A DNA stretch of 64,000 nucleotides from Eutreptiella sp. 'Long Island Sound 2002' (taxonomy: Eukaryota > Euglenozoa > Euglenophyceae > Eutreptiales > Eutreptiaceae). The stretch is taken from positions 36,116,063-36,180,062 of the forward strand of contig OZ038385.1 of assembly GCA_964036045.1 (NCBI GenBank). The letters are read 5' to 3'. Position 1 is the first letter of the stretch. Every line of letters begins with the position of its first letter. The notes under the pieces are model-generated. The model saw only the letters and a list, made by a program, of their open reading frames with translations, did no database searches and was not told where the DNA came from. Below are positions 1 to 8,061 of this stretch, piece by piece. Position numbers and translations under genes: made by a program.

Positions 1-73
1 GTGTTGAGGTCACATGCATGGCGTTCACACCAACATGTAGTGTAGGAGGTGCGCCCACACACTCCATGCACAC

Positions 74-528
74 ATGCATATGCAACCGGATTGGACCCCT
101 TTTGGGTTGCAATCGCGTAGGAAGGGGGTACACAAGGTCACAACCCATTCCATCCCCGAGGATCTTTCTCCGACAGATTTTTCTGATCGAGTACGGGCTG
201 AAGTGGGCGGGGAGAGCCTTCTGTCCAACTACACACGCCACGTTCGGCGGGCCTCACTTCCCATTCAGCCCTACACCTCGGCTAATACCCTCCCCCATTC
301 CATTCAGCGTCATATTTCAGATTCAGGTCATGATTCACAGAATTCAGCTCAGGATTGTGACCATACGTCTCTCCCTTCCTCACTTCCTACCACCCCTCTT
401 GCATGTACGTTTCCCTCCCTCACAGAGTTAGTCTCCACCCATCTCTTGTCTAACCGTTTCAAGGTAAAGAGACTTAGACCCGAGTCTATCCTTCCCACCA
501 GGGGTACTCCAGGGTCCGCAGGGTATAT
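74..528 (+). CDS. R1 polyprotein segment leading into dUTPase motif 1
   Basis: An open frame of about 150 codons, rich in Ser, Thr, Pro and His, that I do not recognise over most of its length. Its last 25 or so residues (about nt 450-528) read as the start of a dUTPase, including the family motif 1 pattern P-G-S-A-G-Y. The frame then breaks: an apparent extra AT within TATATG at 524-529 moves the rest of motif 1 into another frame. The first part may be the end of a Gag or a linker. The element continues off the left edge of the window, so its true start cannot be seen. Low confidence as a separate protein, better as part of a decayed polyprotein. Confidence 0.4.
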
Positions 529-870
529 GACCTGTATGCGGCGGTTGAGGTTTTGATTCCACCCAAGGGTCAGGTACGAGTACCCACAGGGCTATCATTC
601 ACTACCCCAGTACATATGGTAAAATCCAGGACAGGTCGGGTAATGCCGCCAAATTTTTTCTAAGGAAGGCAGCCGGGGTGATTGACCACGATTACACCGG
701 TGAGGTTGATGTTTTAATTGGCAACATGAATTCTGAAGGTCATTGGGTGCGTGTAGGGGACAAAATCGCCCAATTGACCTTGGAGCTTCACGTGACCCCA
801 GAAATTCAGGAAGTTACTGAACTGGAGGTCACCGAGCGTGGTGCAGGAGGATTCGGGTCCACAGACACAT
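450..870 (+). pseudogene. dUTPase domain of R1, split over three frames
   Basis: dUTPases hydrolyse dUTP to dUMP and limit uracil incorporation during DNA synthesis, and several retroviruses and retroelements carry one. Conserved motifs appear in order: SAGY-DLYA (about 515-540, interrupted by a 2-nt insertion), a motif-2 region with R-T-G-R-V-M-P-P (about 622-650), the motif-3 hallmark V-I-D-H-D-Y-T-G-E-V (678-707), K-I-A-Q-L (about 762-776) and the C-terminal R-G-A-G-G-F-G-S-T-D (about 837-866). The chain runs through frames +2, +1 and +3, changing at about 526 and at a T6 run at 654-660. Family assignment is strong. Function in this copy is doubtful because of the two frame changes. Confidence 0.75.
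654..660 (+). promoter_or_regulatory. Candidate -1 frameshift heptamer T-TTT-TTC
   Basis: In the frame of the dUTPase middle part the codons are AAT TTT TTC followed directly by TAA (661-663). A -1 slip on T TTT TTC would bypass the stop and enter the frame carrying motif 3. The heptamer fits the X-XXY-YYZ rule. However, the frame change falls inside a domain and a second, unrelated break lies 130 nt upstream, so simple loss of one T from a homopolymer explains it equally well. Confidence 0.3.
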
Positions 871-2150
871 CAGAATTTAAGGTAATTCCCTCCCCGGGTA
901 AGCCCCACTCACCCTCCCGCCCTGAGGGAGCTCAAATTTCAGGATTCAGCCAAACCAACCGCGTGCCAAGTGCACCGGAGAAATGTCTCTTGTTATGCAC
1001 CTATATTTCCTCTTTATTGGCCGCATACAGCGCAAAACCCGAGAAGGTTGTGTCGTCAACCGACTTTGACTCTGCAGTGAGTCAAGCGCTGGGCCTGGTA
1101 TCAAGCCTAGTTCAGGTTTTGGTACCGGCTTTCCCCGACATACTTAAAGTCCCCAGTAGTGCGGACTCAGCCAACGGAGGCGGTCTATCCGGTTCGGAGG
1201 ATTATCCTGCGGTACCTGTTCAGAAAACCCCTGCTTTGATCCCAGTCCAACAATTAGGATCAGGCATAGGCAGTGGTATGGACCAGGGGTGTCCATGGTT
1301 GATCGCGTCCACAGAAAACGCGGAGTTTACCGGTACTGGACCGGAGTTGGCACTGGATGAAGCCACAGGTAGCACGCTTACTAGGTTGAACGTAGAGGAC
1401 AACCGCGCCACAAGGCCAAACCCCAGGCCAAGCCCTTCGGGGTGGGGGGAGGCTCGTATAAGGTCGGCTCAGGTCACCGAGTTGGCGGCGGTAGCGTGTG
1501 CTAGTCTGGCGTTAACAGACTTGGATCTATGGGCAGATTCGGAGCTTTCCGAGTCTGAAATCGGGAATATTACCGGTTTTGACTCCCCTGCCAGCGATGT
1601 CGTCACAACCAATGGGTTACTGAAGAGCCCTAAGGTCGTAAAGTCCTCAAAATGGGCCAGTGGGGCTCGAGGCACAGTCACTCATATCCGGGCAGCGGCC
1701 CGACGGAAAGCACGCCAAAAAGGCATGCTGGATAGGGATGATTTGGCTGTCCGGCAGGATGTGGTGCACCGCCTGGAAAGGTGGGCACGGTCGCTGGTGG
1801 ACGGGAGCCGTTTCCGGGCTTTTACGGATGTATTCAGTAGTAAGCCACTTGATTGCTTTCCACGTTATTGGGACGCGACAAAGGACGGTCTCTCACAGCC
1901 ATGGGCCGGAGAAAACCTCTGGTTACACCCGCCTGACCGCTTGTGGGAGCACACGGTTCAGAAACTCAAATTTGAGCAAGGCCAAGGCATTGCTATTGTA
2001 CCCACGTGTAAGGATCGGGACTGGTGGTGGTCACTGAGCGAGGTTGCAGTAGATTGGGTGGATGTTCCTGCGGGGGAACCATTGTTTGCAAACAATAGGG
2101 GTACTGTATGCTCTAGTGATAGGGAGTATAGGATAGTAGTCATCGATGCA
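660..2150 (+). CDS. R1: dUTPase C-terminus, linker, methyltransferase-like domain
   Basis: After the dUTPase end (to about nt 870) comes a low-similarity linker of about 280 codons, then a basic stretch (about 1680-1730) and a domain (about 1770-2110) matching the one found between protease and RT in the other elements here. It shows T-D-V-F-S-S, an aromatic Y-W, then L-W-L-H-P-P-D where the others have NPPF, a helix ending in K-L-K, and a hydrophobic strand I-A-I-V-P. This resembles phage Dam-type N6-adenine methyltransferases with the catalytic Asn replaced, so methyl transfer is unlikely. I found no aspartic protease motif here. The dUTPase sits where the others have protease. The frame stays open to 2528, but homology moves to the RT frame near 2150-2300. 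Confidence 0.55.
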
Positions 2151-2155
2151 TTTGG

Positions 2156-3748
2156 ATGGACGCCAGAAGGGGCAGCATCCGATCCATTCGATACAGCCGA
2201 ACAGCAGCAGGCCTTATGGTCCACAACACCCTCTCCCCTGGAGACAGTGTGCTTGTGGATCCGCATGACTGCACAGTTTCGGCATCCTCACCCCATACCC
2301 CCCCTAAACCATCAGCATACTCGCTTCTGCACGGCGCTGATCTCACAGACAGCGATCAGGACGGCCCAGACAGTCAGGTTTGCCGACAGATGCGGCGTCG
2401 GGTTCGTCGACAGGCTCAAAAGAGGTCCACAAAGGGGGGCACAACCCAGTCAGAAGGCGAGGCATCCCCCGGGCCTAATTTTTCATCATCAGAGGAGTCT
2501 GGTGCCGAGCAGAAGCGGCAGTCGGTAACACACCCCCCGGTAATTAATCCGTTAGGTAGGAATAGGCACATGTTAGGCCCCGCTGAAACCACCCAACATG
2601 AGTGGGTACAAGGATACCGTACACACATCCAGTCGGTCATCCAGTTTGATGAAGACTGGGATGGATGTGATGATCTCAAAAAGAAATTCATGGAACGGTA
2701 TGAAAAGTCGGTCTTCCGTCCCATAAACACCCAGGATGTGACCGAGGCAGCCAAAAAGGCTCGAGGTCCACATTCAACACTCAAATGGGAGTTGTTGCCT
2801 GAGCACGCTGGTCCCAGGGCCGATAAGCCCATTCGCGCAGTAGGGGACCGCGAAAAGGCATTATGGGACAAGATCGTCAAGTTTAAAGGCCGTGGCATGC
2901 TGCGTGATGCCAAGGGCCAGCCACAGTGGGTGGCCAGGGCGTTCCTACTTCCCAAGCCAAGGAAGAATGATTGGCGGTTGGTCATTGACTACCGTCACCT
3001 GAATTCCTGTTTGAAGGGCAACCACTTCCCTTTGCTAGTCATTGAGGACCAGATTGCAAATCAGGAAGGCGATTTCATATTTTTCATCATTGATTTGGAA
3101 GATGGTTTCCACCAAATGCACCTGGACCAGGACAGTAAGCATTTGACTGCTTTTTGCACACCATTCGGAATTTTCGAATGGAATGTCCTACCCATGGGTG
3201 TCAAGGTGGGGCCAGCAGCCTACCAGCAAATGGTCCAATACGTGACACGTAATTGTCCGCAGTCCCGCCCCTACATTGATGATATCCTGTCATCCACTGG
3301 CAAGGCGTTGATGGAACCGGACAAACTTACGATTGAGCAGAAGCAGGAACCTGGAACGCACCGAAAATACTTTGAAGCACACTATGCGGACCTGTGCAAG
3401 CTTTGTGATGCACTGGAAGAGGCACAGCTGACGGTCAAACCGGCCAAGGTCCATCTGTTTAAACACATAGTCCAGTATGTGGGTCACATACTCAAGGACG
3501 GCTGTCGGTACCCATCTCCCACCAAAATTTCCTCAATTAAGGAATGGAAATGGGAAAATATTACCACAGCCAAGCACATGAAGGGCTTTTTGGGCCTTAT
3601 GGGCTGGTATCAGGTATACATCAAGGGGTTTGCTGCCATGGCTGCCCCCTTGATGAATGCCTTGAAGGGCAAATACAAATATGAGCCTCGTGACCCAGCA
3701 GCCCCCGGATCTGCCACCGGGGTGCCTCAAAAAACGCAAAAAGATTAA
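2156..3748 (+). CDS. pol: R1 reverse transcriptase
   Basis: RNA-directed DNA polymerase of a Ty3/gypsy-like element. The first 200 or so residues are a charged linker. RT proper starts near nt 2870 and shows the fingers motif L-L-P-K-P, W-R-L-V-I-D-Y-R-H-L-N, the first catalytic Asp in F-I-I-D-L-E-D-G-F-H-Q-M (about 3085-3117), F-E-W-N-V-L-P-M-G, and the active-site box Y-I-D-D-I-L (about 3271-3290). The connection region G-F-L-G-L-M-G-W-Y follows. The frame stops at TAA 3746-3748. Around 3725-3770 the reading frame flickers (an A-rich run gives a second readable frame, L-K-K-R-K-K-I-K-L-T), and more stops precede the RNase H, so this copy is dead. Confidence 0.85.
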   Translation: MDARRGSIRSIRYSRTAAGLMVHNTLSPGDSVLVDPHDCTVSASSPHTPPKPSAYSLLHGADLTDSDQDGPDSQVCRQMRRRVRRQAQKRSTKGGTTQSEGEASPGPNFSSSEESGAEQKRQSVTHPPVINPLGRNRHMLGPAETTQHEWVQGYRTHIQSVIQFDEDWDGCDDLKKKFMERYEKSVFRPINTQDVTEAAKKARGPHSTLKWELLPEHAGPRADKPIRAVGDREKALWDKIVKFKGRGMLRDAKGQPQWVARAFLLPKPRKNDWRLVIDYRHLNSCLKGNHFPLLVIEDQIANQEGDFIFFIIDLEDGFHQMHLDQDSKHLTAFCTPFGIFEWNVLPMGVKVGPAAYQQMVQYVTRNCPQSRPYIDDILSSTGKALMEPDKLTIEQKQEPGTHRKYFEAHYADLCKLCDALEEAQLTVKPAKVHLFKHIVQYVGHILKDGCRYPSPTKISSIKEWKWENITTAKHMKGFLGLMGWYQVYIKGFAAMAAPLMNALKGKYKYEPRDPAAPGSATGVPQKTQKD

Positions 3749-3787
3749 GTTAACGCCTAACTAGCTCGCATCCATTGGACCAATGAG

Positions 3788-4825
3788 ATGAAAGAAAATT
3801 TTGAGCGACTTAAGCAGGCGTTAACTGAGAAAACTAAGTTGTACCTCCCTAAGCCACGCTTGCCATGGCGTATCATCACTGATGCATCCAATTATGCCGT
3901 AGGCGGAGTTTTGGAACAACAGCAGGAGGATGGTAATTGGCATCCTGTTGCGTTCTACTCCAGGAAGCTACAAGGCAACAGAGCCGGCTATGATGGGTGT
4001 ACAAAGAATACAGGGCAGTTTGCCTGGACTCCTAGGGAGCAGGAAACTTACGCCATAGTGTGCTGCTTGCTGAAATTTCAGTCCTGCTTCGGAAACACTC
4101 GAGTTGAGATCCAAACGGACCATTCAGCAATCGTTAAGTGGTACAAAGAGGATCTTTGTACCATTTCAGGACCGCTAGGACGGCGCGGGCGGTGGCATGA
4201 GTTTTTGAGCCGATTCAACCTGATAATCACCTACCGTGAAGGTAAGGAGAATCAGGTTGCCGATGCCTTGTCCCGTTTTGCCTACCCCACTGGGGATGCT
4301 CAGGACACTAATTTTCATGGTGGTAATGACGACCTGGAAGGGTGGGAACAAGCGGAACGAGAGGAATGGCAATCGGTACGCGAGTATTTGAAAACGGCAG
4401 AGCCGGCATCCTTCCCTGAAGAGCAGGCAATGGTAAATGCGTTTTGCATAGCCAAACAGGCTGCTTTGGAATCAGTAAAGTCTGTTTCCCCAGTAGAAGT
4501 TGAACCGCTGTATCAAGGACACAATGGCACCTGTTTTGATACCCTCTCAAGCTGTTTTTGGCAGGCAGTGTCTGCACTGAACGTATCTATGGACATTGCA
4601 GGGCCTTTGGGCCGTCCAGCCAAGGTGACAGGGCGCCAATATACTCGATCGATGAAGAAACGGCTCAATCTAAAGGCCACCAGCCAACATCAGGCCGCAC
4701 TCAATTTGGTGCAGACCGCCTCTGAAATGAGTTGGCACATCCCGGGTCTGACCAATGTAGTCATCAATGACCTTGAGGCCATTAAAATACCGCCTGCAGT
4801 TGCTGTCTTGTATAAGGACGATGAA
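3788..4825 (+). CDS. R1 RNase H, fused to a possible R2 Gag tail
   Basis: Ribonuclease H domain, which removes the RNA template during reverse transcription. It is visible from about nt 3850: W-R-I-I-T-D-A-S-N-Y-A-V-G-G-V-L-E-Q (first catalytic Asp), T-P-R-E-Q-E-T-Y-A-I-V (Glu), Q-T-D-H-S-A-I (Asp), and a tether ending G-R-W-H-E-F-L-S-R-F-N-L and V-A-D-A-L-S-R-F. It is in the same frame as the RT but separated from it by stops at 3746-3769. After about 4,320 the sequence is no longer recognisably RNase H, and no integrase zinc finger follows. The last codons GAT GAA (4820-4825) recur in phase at 8056-8061, directly before an R2 zinc knuckle, so the 3' part may be R2 Gag fused to R1. Confidence 0.75.
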
Positions 4826-4864
4826 TTTTTAAGATGAATCGTCGCACGTTACGCGCGCACCTCT

Positions 4865-5602
4865 TCACAGGTTGCCTACCTCATATTGGCGCTGCTTTGT
4901 CGCGTTCTCCTGGAGTCCAGCAGTCACGGCTGCCATCAACGTCGCGCTCCAATTTGGTGCTGCTGCTACTGGTGATGGAGGCTCACTTGGTTCTTGTAAT
5001 GGTGCAGATGTCGATCTAATAGCAGGTGGTGGCGCAGATGTTATTGGAGGTCTCCCTTTCTGCTTGCCCTCAGGGATAGGAATATTCCAAATGTCAGGTG
5101 CGGGGGTGCTGGAAAACCATACCATCCATTCCCCCGCTTCAGCATGAAGCTCAACAACTCCACGTAATTTCCAGATGACTCCCAATAATTTTAGCAGGGC
5201 GGTTGGAGGCACCGGAGGCTGACGGGGTGGATTATTTCTCTGCTTTTCAGTCAATGGGACACCAAAAGGTCGTTGGCCAGCCAGCTGATTTGCTGTAACC
5301 CAGGCATCCAGGCTCATGCTCTGGTGCTGCTTCGTAAGCTTGTTCCGACAACGACCAAAAGCATGATTGAGTGTCAGGTGCACCATGGTAGGGTCAGTGT
5401 AAATGGGTGTCGACGGCCCAGGAATATCAACATCATCCTCCAGGCACTTCAATAACATTGGGTTCACGTGGCGTTCCTCCAGGACCACCTTCTCATGGCT
5501 AGACAGCTTGTAGCCAGACATTTCAGAAAGGGGGCTGCCAAGTGCACTGCGTGGGCTGTCCGTGGCACTGAGGTCAAGTTGTCGCACAGGGTCCTGAGCC
5601 AA
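4865..5602 (-). CDS. Transposon C-terminal ORF, unrecognised
   Basis: A 245-codon minus-strand frame overlapping the end of the ORF at 5574-6587. It contains an acidic, moderately conserved-looking first half (motifs L-E-D-D-V-D-I-P and a helix with H-A-F-G-R-C-R-N-K-L) and a Pro/Ala/Ser-rich second half. No family recognised. It probably forms the C-terminal part of the broken transposase-like protein upstream on this strand, joined through a frame change in the 28-nt overlap. It could also be an independent accessory protein. Confidence 0.4.
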   Translation of the reverse strand: MAQDPVRQLDLSATDSPRSALGSPLSEMSGYKLSSHEKVVLEERHVNPMLLKCLEDDVDIPGPSTPIYTDPTMVHLTLNHAFGRCRNKLTKQHQSMSLDAWVTANQLAGQRPFGVPLTEKQRNNPPRQPPVPPTALLKLLGVIWKLRGVVELHAEAGEWMVWFSSTPAPDIWNIPIPEGKQKGRPPITSAPPPAIRSTSAPLQEPSEPPSPVAAAPNWSATLMAAVTAGLQENATKQRQYEVGNL

Positions 5603-5770
5603 GTGTTGGTGTGTGAACCAATTGATCTGCAGCTGGCAGCTCCTTGCTTGGAGTCACCGTGGCTGCCGGAGCTTGTTTCTGGGCCTGAGGTGGCAGGAAT
5701 GGCGTTGTCTGCAAAAAACACATTTTTTTTCCGGTTTTGCAATTTTTTCTGTTTTTTCCGATTTTTTTCT

Positions 5771-5836
5771 TCGTACGACGAATTTTTCTTCTTACGATGA
5801 ATATTTTCGTCTTAAGAAGAAATTTTAAGATGAATT
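5771..5836. repeat. AT-rich palindromic cluster, internal copy 1
   Basis: Contains TTCGT-acg-ACGAA, and a stem-loop with 10-bp arms TTTCTTCTTA and TAAGAAGAAA whose loop has the inner partial pair ACGATGAA/TTCGTC. The same motif vocabulary (TTCTTCTTA, GATGAA, TTCATCTTAAG) recurs at 4826-4846, 6969-7032 and 7983-8061, and I saw it nowhere else in the window. This copy interrupts a coding frame. Confidence 0.7.
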
Positions 5837-5864
5837 TTCCCGACGACAAAAATTTCAAATTTTT

Positions 5865-5925
5865 TTTTGAAAAAATTATTGTTATTATTATTATTGTTAG
5901 TATCATCATTATTTTCACAGCAGCA
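5865..5925. repeat. ATT/TTA-rich simple repeat
   Basis: A homopolymer- and trinucleotide-rich stretch (TTATTATTATTATTG and similar) next to the palindromic cluster at 5771-5836. It is part of the AT-rich insert in the transposase-like frame. Confidence 0.75.
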
Positions 5926-6559
5926 TACCTCTTTCCACTTCTTGAAATCCAGAAATTCTTTGAAATCTTGGTCCATTTTGGCTTCTGTATTGAGCGATCC
6001 AGTGATGCCAGGCGTGATGTGCAGGGTCGTGGCACGCCATGGGCTTCCAGATGTGCATGATTCAATAGAAAAACATGCAGAATGGTCTGTCTTAGTGCAA
6101 AGGCTTCGCCCAATCCGTATTCTGTTGCAGAACCACCCCCTCTGCTGCTGCGCTGGAGGTATATTCCCTTCATAATTGCATTCATGGTTTCTGTCAGGTC
6201 GTTTGAAAACATCGCCAGACCGACTCCCAAGTTGCGACATTCGCTGATGATGGTTTTCATGTCATGGATGAGGATGTACAGATACGACGATTTGGAATTG
6301 GGAACACAATGCAACTGGAAGTTGCGTGCCGCTAGCTCCACCCGGTCTTCCAAGCCGTCGACCGGGGGCCCAGAGTGATACAGTTGGCGCAGTACTTCAC
6401 CCAGCTGCCACACAGCCTCATCTGCTGCAGATCTGTGAATGCTCAACACGTGTGCCGCTGTATCCCAAGCGCAAAGCAGACGCTGGACTTCCTGGCCATC
6501 TGGTGCAGACTCCTTGTGCAACCCTCTCCATCGGATGTTGGCAGCCTTGAACGTCGCTT

Positions 6560-6946
6560 TCAGCAGCTGCACCCTGTCGTTGGGCAAGTCCAGTGCAACC
6601 TTGCGTGTAAAGGATAAATCAGCTTACCACAGATCATCATGATGTGTAGAATACAAGGGAAAAATGATGATCTATCAGTGTCAAACATGGGTTCATATTT
6701 GACTCCCTTTCCAGCCTGTACAACAGGCAGTTTGCCTCTGCATTGTGCGTCCTCCTCAGGTGTTCTCTGCCTTTCCCACCCAATGAATTCTTGGTGCACA
6801 TCAGACCAAATACCATAGAAGAATGGGGAAGGAACCATCCAAGTTGTACTGAGTCCGAGGATACCACAGAGAAACGGTAGGTCGCCACCAAACTTGCAGG
6901 TACCCGGCACCATGCCACACCGCAGAGAAATGCAACCAGTCGTCAA
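6560..6946 (-). pseudogene. Transposase-like fragment with candidate second Asp
   Basis: A minus-strand frame with C-K-F-G-G-D-L-P-F-L-C-G-I-L-G-L-S, a Gly-Gly-Asp followed by a hydrophobic helix. This recalls the second acidic position of an unclassified group of RNase H-fold transposase-like proteins. Further on, M-F-D-T-D-R-S-S-F-F-P-C-I-L-H-I-M-M resembles the 'x-LH-x-hydrophobic' region of the same group. It overlaps the start of the 5574-6587 frame by 28 nt in a different phase, so one frame change joins them. I cannot name the superfamily. Confidence 0.45.
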
Positions 6947-6968
6947 GATTTGCTGAATGGCCTGCAGG

Positions 6969-7032
6969 GAAGAGAGAATTTTTTCTTCTTAAATTTTCTT
7001 CTTACGATGAAAAATTCATCTTACGATGAAAC
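6969..7032. repeat. AT-rich palindromic cluster, internal copy 2
   Basis: Carries TTCTTCTTA twice, GATGAA-aaa-TTCATC and TTCATC-ttac-GATGAA, each an inverted repeat. It lies between two adjacent transposase-like fragments and seems to end one of them, as the cluster at 5771-5836 does downstream. Confidence 0.7.
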
Positions 7033-7538
7033 ATCACAAAGAATGCAGCGCAGCACACCTCCACATTGGTTTTCCAAAGAATCTTCAGGTCCTCCATGTC
7101 CTTGTCGCTTGCATAGGCCAGTGAAATCACCCACATGTGGCTGGTTGTCCTTGCATGGCGACGATGGTCCATGATGGACACATTTAACTGCGTCCAACTA
7201 CATCCCGCAACCGGATAACCATCGCCTCGGATAATCAATGTGATACCATCCTGCGGGTCTGCAACAGTGTCCCAGATAGCATCCTGGGACTGCACATATT
7301 CCAACCATTTTTGGAGTGGCCAGGAAATTGAGACGGTGTTGTTGTACCATGTAGGTGACTCCAATGTACAATGGCTTGTGAGACATTTCCATGTGTCCTC
7401 CACAGTCTGTCGACCCGGGAACAAATTGGGAACACGAACCCCGGTGGCATTGAAGTAGGCCTGCTGCTTGGCACTTGCAAAGGACAGGAGGTGCCTGTAT
7501 TTTGCCCGGGAGAGGCCAAGTGCCACAATCAAGCACAC
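7002..7538 (-). pseudogene. Transposase-like fragment with candidate first Asp
   Basis: A 178-codon minus-strand frame. The C-terminal half reads I-T-L-I-I-R-G-D-G-Y-P-V-A-G-C-S-W-T-Q-L-N-V-S-I-M-D, an Asp between two beta-strand-like segments, followed by a helix with D-K-D-M-E-D-L-K. That is the layout expected for the first acidic residue and neighbouring strands of an RNase H-fold transposase. Its last residues come from the AT-rich cluster at 6969-7032. Together with the fragments at 6560-6946 (Gly-Gly-Asp) and 5574-6587 (Glu-x3-Asn) it suggests a DDE-type enzyme in pieces. Confidence 0.45.
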
Positions 7539-7756
7539 AGCTTGTATAGGACTACACCAGTTTTTTTTAAATCGTGCAGCTCAACATTTTTTGCGGTGAG
7601 TTGCATTTTCTTGTTGATTTGGTGGAATAGGGAGCGACCAAGAGTAGAACCATCAAAGAAAGCCGCTAGTAACGTGGCAGCATTGTCACCATAAGCTGAG
7701 TATCGATGTGTTATCTTCTTGATTGCTGTTTGTAGTTGTTGAATTGCGGTTTCCAT
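7529..7756 (-). CDS. Possible N-terminal fragment of the transposase-like gene
   Basis: A 75-codon minus-strand frame starting M-E-T-A-I-Q-Q-L, predicted helical and basic. It overlaps the 7002-7538 frame by 10 nt in another phase, so one frame change near 7530-7570 (next to a T8 run on the plus strand) would join them. No family recognised. Nothing coding is seen between 7757 and 7982. Confidence 0.35.
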   Translation of the reverse strand: METAIQQLQTAIKKITHRYSAYGDNAATLLAAFFDGSTLGRSLFHQINKKMQLTAKNVELHDLKKTGVVLYKLCA

Positions 7757-7982
7757 CGCTCTGAAAAAAACGGGCTAACAAAGGGCGGATGTGCACAACA
7801 ATAGGGGGTGCATTTTTGATTTGGGCAAATCCTAATGATTAATCAAGCAATCCATCAACTTCATAGCTGCAATGATAAATGTAAATGTTTACAACTGCAA
7901 AGGTGCAAAGAGTCCCCAGAACTGTAAAACTACAAGAAAAGTGTAGGCAAAAAGGTGGAACCCAAAAGAAAAGTTCAGCAGA

Positions 7983-8061
7983 TTATTCTTCTTATTTTTC
8001 TTCTTACTTTTCATCTTAAGATGAATTTTTCATCCTAAGAAGATAAATTTCTTAAGATGAA
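7983..8061. repeat. AT-rich palindromic cluster at the right end of the insertion
   Basis: Contains a perfect 16-bp palindrome TTCATCTTAAGATGAA, two TTCTTCTTA-type units and a second CTTAAGATGAAA. It directly precedes the R2 Gag-protease frame (open from 8056). The left end of the insertion (4820-4843) has the related GACGAT...ATCGTC pair enclosing AAGATGAA. Confidence 0.7.

Larger units (their letters stand above)
5574..6587 (-). pseudogene. Transposase-like fragment with an AT-rich insert
   Basis: A 337-codon minus-strand frame. Residues about 1-210 are a plausible folded, mostly helical region ending in L-A-M-F-S-N-D-L-T-E-T-M-N-A-I-M-K, a Glu-x(3)-Asn pattern typical of the last acidic residue of some RNase H-fold transposases. 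Residues about 225-290 are low-complexity Ile/Lys/Phe translated from an AT-rich palindromic insert (about 5740-5930), so the frame through it is probably accidental. The insert may be an intron or a secondary insertion. It follows the fragment at 6560-6946 in order. Assignment as transposase rests on these motifs only. Confidence 0.45.
4826..8055 (-). mobile_element. DNA-transposon-like insertion carrying a broken transposase-like gene
   Basis: A 3.2-kb block whose readable protein fragments all lie on the minus strand, between two plus-strand retroelement pieces. Both flanks end in GATGAA (4820-4825 and 8056-8061), which may be a 6-bp target duplication. In both flanks GAT GAA is in codon phase, and dropping the block leaves one continuous plus-strand frame into the R2 zinc knuckle. 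The ends are AT-rich and carry the same short palindromic motif found at two internal sites, and the outermost bases share only a short TTAAGA. Caution: GATGAA is also part of that internal motif, so the duplication could be a boundary artefact. Confidence 0.5.
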
